From positions 28,736,001 through 28,800,000 of the forward strand of contig NC_134025.1 of the NCBI RefSeq assembly GCF_964204645.1: a DNA stretch of 64,000 bases. Reading direction: 5' to 3'. The notes under the pieces are model-generated. The model ran no database searches. It was not told the DNA's origin and worked only from the letters and a program-made list of their open reading frames with translations. Below, piece by piece: positions 62,901 to 64,000 of the stretch. The position numbers and the translations under genes were made by a program. The stretch is from Tubulanus polymorphus (Eukaryota; Nemertea; Palaeonemertea; Tubulaniformes; Tubulanidae). Within the stretch, counting starts at the first letter, position 1. The number at the start of each line of letters is the position of its first letter.

Positions 62901-62995
62901 TTCCAGAATGGGAACTTATATTTCACAGTACCAGACACTGTCCTCGTCACAATAAAAGCCAAAAATATCCAAACCACTGTCGTTATCTTCTTCAT
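59923..62995 (-). CDS. secreted glycoside hydrolase family 3 (beta-xylosidase/glucosidase-like)
   Basis: Twelve exons in transcript order: 62995-62664, 62592-62433, 62343-62173, 62101-62010, 61938-61633, 61565-61394, 61306-61084, 61002-60913, 60839-60637, 60551-60360, 60273-60102, 60020-59923; 736 residues. The start (MKKITTVVWIFLAFIV) gives a signal peptide and follows an acceptor at 63004. GH3 landmarks run in order: N-terminal barrel with NTECLRGDA, FSPVINIMRHPLWGRNQ, ETYGEDPFL, CKHFDAHGG and GYVVSDEGA (nucleophile Asp282); the alpha/beta sandwich with ESFILLKN, IIGPMANN and LLLFSGGPVD; then PAARLPYTWY, FPFGYGLSYT and a C-terminal fibronectin-III-like domain. This layout is that of the plant/fungal-type beta-xylosidases also found in invertebrates. 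It should remove xylose or glucose from plant or algal oligosaccharides. Substrate choice cannot be read from sequence. A leader exon upstream of 63004 is likely. Confidence 0.93.
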
Positions 62996-63518
62996 CTTTT
63001 TTAGCTGCAATAGAAATAGAAGAGTGCAATAATAAACTTGAACGGGGAATCTTTTGTAAAAAAGCAAATTTTTCGTCTCTTATTTTACAGTTTCTGCATT
63101 CACATTCATCGTAAGAGTTTAAACCATCTATAAAAACATAAACATTCTACGACCATAAGATGACAACGTCTATTTCGTGCTTAGGAAGACGAAAATATCG
63201 AATTTAAACAATTTTGACAGGTCCCGTACCGGTCTTGTAATCCACTTCTCAGTCCATTACCGCATATTAAACCTTTCAAATCCAAATCCGTACCTTATTG
63301 CTTACCTTATACTATTTACCAACTGAAACCGTAAACTATTTGAGAAAATGGAACACGTTTTTACTTTTAATTTTTGAAAGTTTTACTCTAGAACTCATTA
63401 TTCATATATTCTGCAATGTAAAACCAATAATTTCGACCCAAAATCTTCCAGAATGATAAGTATTTTCTAATTAGTGTAACACAAGTCATCAGTCGGTTAC
63501 ATGCGGTAATTATTAGAA
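62996..63518. promoter_or_regulatory. putative bidirectional promoter between GH3 and PSMD13
   Basis: Only 523 bp separate the divergent start codons, and part of this must be GH3 5' leader and intron. No CpG island or TATA box was recognised. The call rests on the head-to-head arrangement. Confidence 0.35.
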
Positions 63519-63966
63519 ATGGCGACTACTCGCAATGTTGCCGGTTTTCTTGCGGAAAGACAAACACAATGTTCTCCTTCGGTTGCCGCTATTTGGGGAG
63601 AATTAGAGGACTTGTATAACAAAAAGTAAGTATATTTCTTCATATGCAGATCTTTCGTTTTTATATCATATCTCTCTATTTTGTTTCCTAGTGAATTTAA
63701 TGCGAGATGATGCAGCACTTTTTAGTCTGCGTAATTTGCGTTAAGAAATGTCATGTTTACTTTTACATAGATTATGGCATCAACTTACGCTACGTTTGGT
63801 CGAAGTTGTAAAGAATAATGAATTTGCTGGTGATGGACTTGTATCTGTAAGTAGTTATACGCAAATGAATTTTTCAGTTTGTTTTTAGGAATGATTTAGG
63901 TTTTATTCTAGATTTTTGTTTGGCATTTCAGATGTATGATAATTTTCTAGCTGATTTTGATCATAG
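63519..63966 (+). CDS. PSMD13: 26S proteasome non-ATPase regulatory subunit 13 (Rpn9), first three exons
   Basis: Exons 63519-63625, 63771-63846 and 63932-63966; the rest lies past the right edge. The N-terminus (NVAGFLAERQ, AIWGELEDLYNKKLWHQLTL, MYDNFLADFDHR) lines up with human PSMD13 (PGFLQQSQ, VWHRLEELYTKKLWHQLTL, LYENFISEFEHR). Rpn9 is a PCI-domain scaffold subunit of the proteasome lid, and this is the start of its helical N-terminal repeats. The ATG is in a fair context (GAAATGG). Exon 3 ends at CATAG|gtcggt in phase 2. Confidence 0.93.
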
Positions 63967-64000
63967 GTCGGTATATATTGAGTAAAATAACCTTTAATTT

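Noticed and set aside
1-64000. CRISPR arrays, operons, prophage or bacterial elements
   Set aside because: None seen. Intron-rich animal genes fill the window, and no regularly spaced repeats beyond the short tandem repeats listed were found.

Overview
This is an AT-rich nuclear segment from an invertebrate animal. Genes are cut into many short exons with mostly GT-AG introns, a few introns carry minor-spliceosome (U12) signals, the code is standard, and intergenic DNA holds SINE- and MITE-like repeats. The gene set is animal: OCRL/INPP5B, KASH protein, TRPT1, PSMD13, NCKAP5 family. A lophotrochozoan is plausible but the sequence does not settle the phylum. All gene models below were built by hand from splice sites and reading-frame phase; exon lengths add up to whole frames in every complete model.

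Left part (1-16 kb, minus strand): the 5' half of an NCKAP5-like coiled-coil gene whose 3' end lies outside the window. It seems to have several alternative first exons (about 15.57+12.80 kb, 14.56 kb and 7.37 kb), all joining the shared exon 2 in phase 0; one would add an N-terminal membrane segment.

Middle (16.3-32 kb, plus strand): two tandem OCRL/INPP5B-type inositol polyphosphate 5-phosphatase genes. Copy A is full length (PH, 5-phosphatase, ASH, RhoGAP-like, with FEDNF and LIDLE endocytic motifs). Copy B begins right at the catalytic domain and has lost the PH domain and both motifs. Copy A has three apparent U12-type introns, and copy B keeps the two that lie in the shared part. A secreted RNase T2 gene follows.

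33-53.5 kb (plus strand): a 15-exon gene of about 1569 codons that ends in a KASH domain (membrane helix and a terminal PPPV), so a nuclear-envelope LINC-complex protein of Klarsicht/nesprin type. It has a 2.07-kb exon and introns that hold a tRNA-derived SINE and several MITE-like elements. A piggyBac-type MITE with TTAA duplications sits about 30 bp after its stop codon.

Right part (57.9-64 kb): TRPT1 (tRNA 2'-phosphotransferase) and a secreted GH3 beta-xylosidase/glucosidase-like gene, both on the minus strand, then the first three exons of the proteasome subunit gene PSMD13 (Rpn9) on the plus strand, head-to-head with GH3. The genes are mostly unrelated housekeeping or secreted functions. 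The local links are the OCRL tandem pair and the probable shared promoter intervals at about 15.6-16.3 kb and 63.0-63.5 kb.
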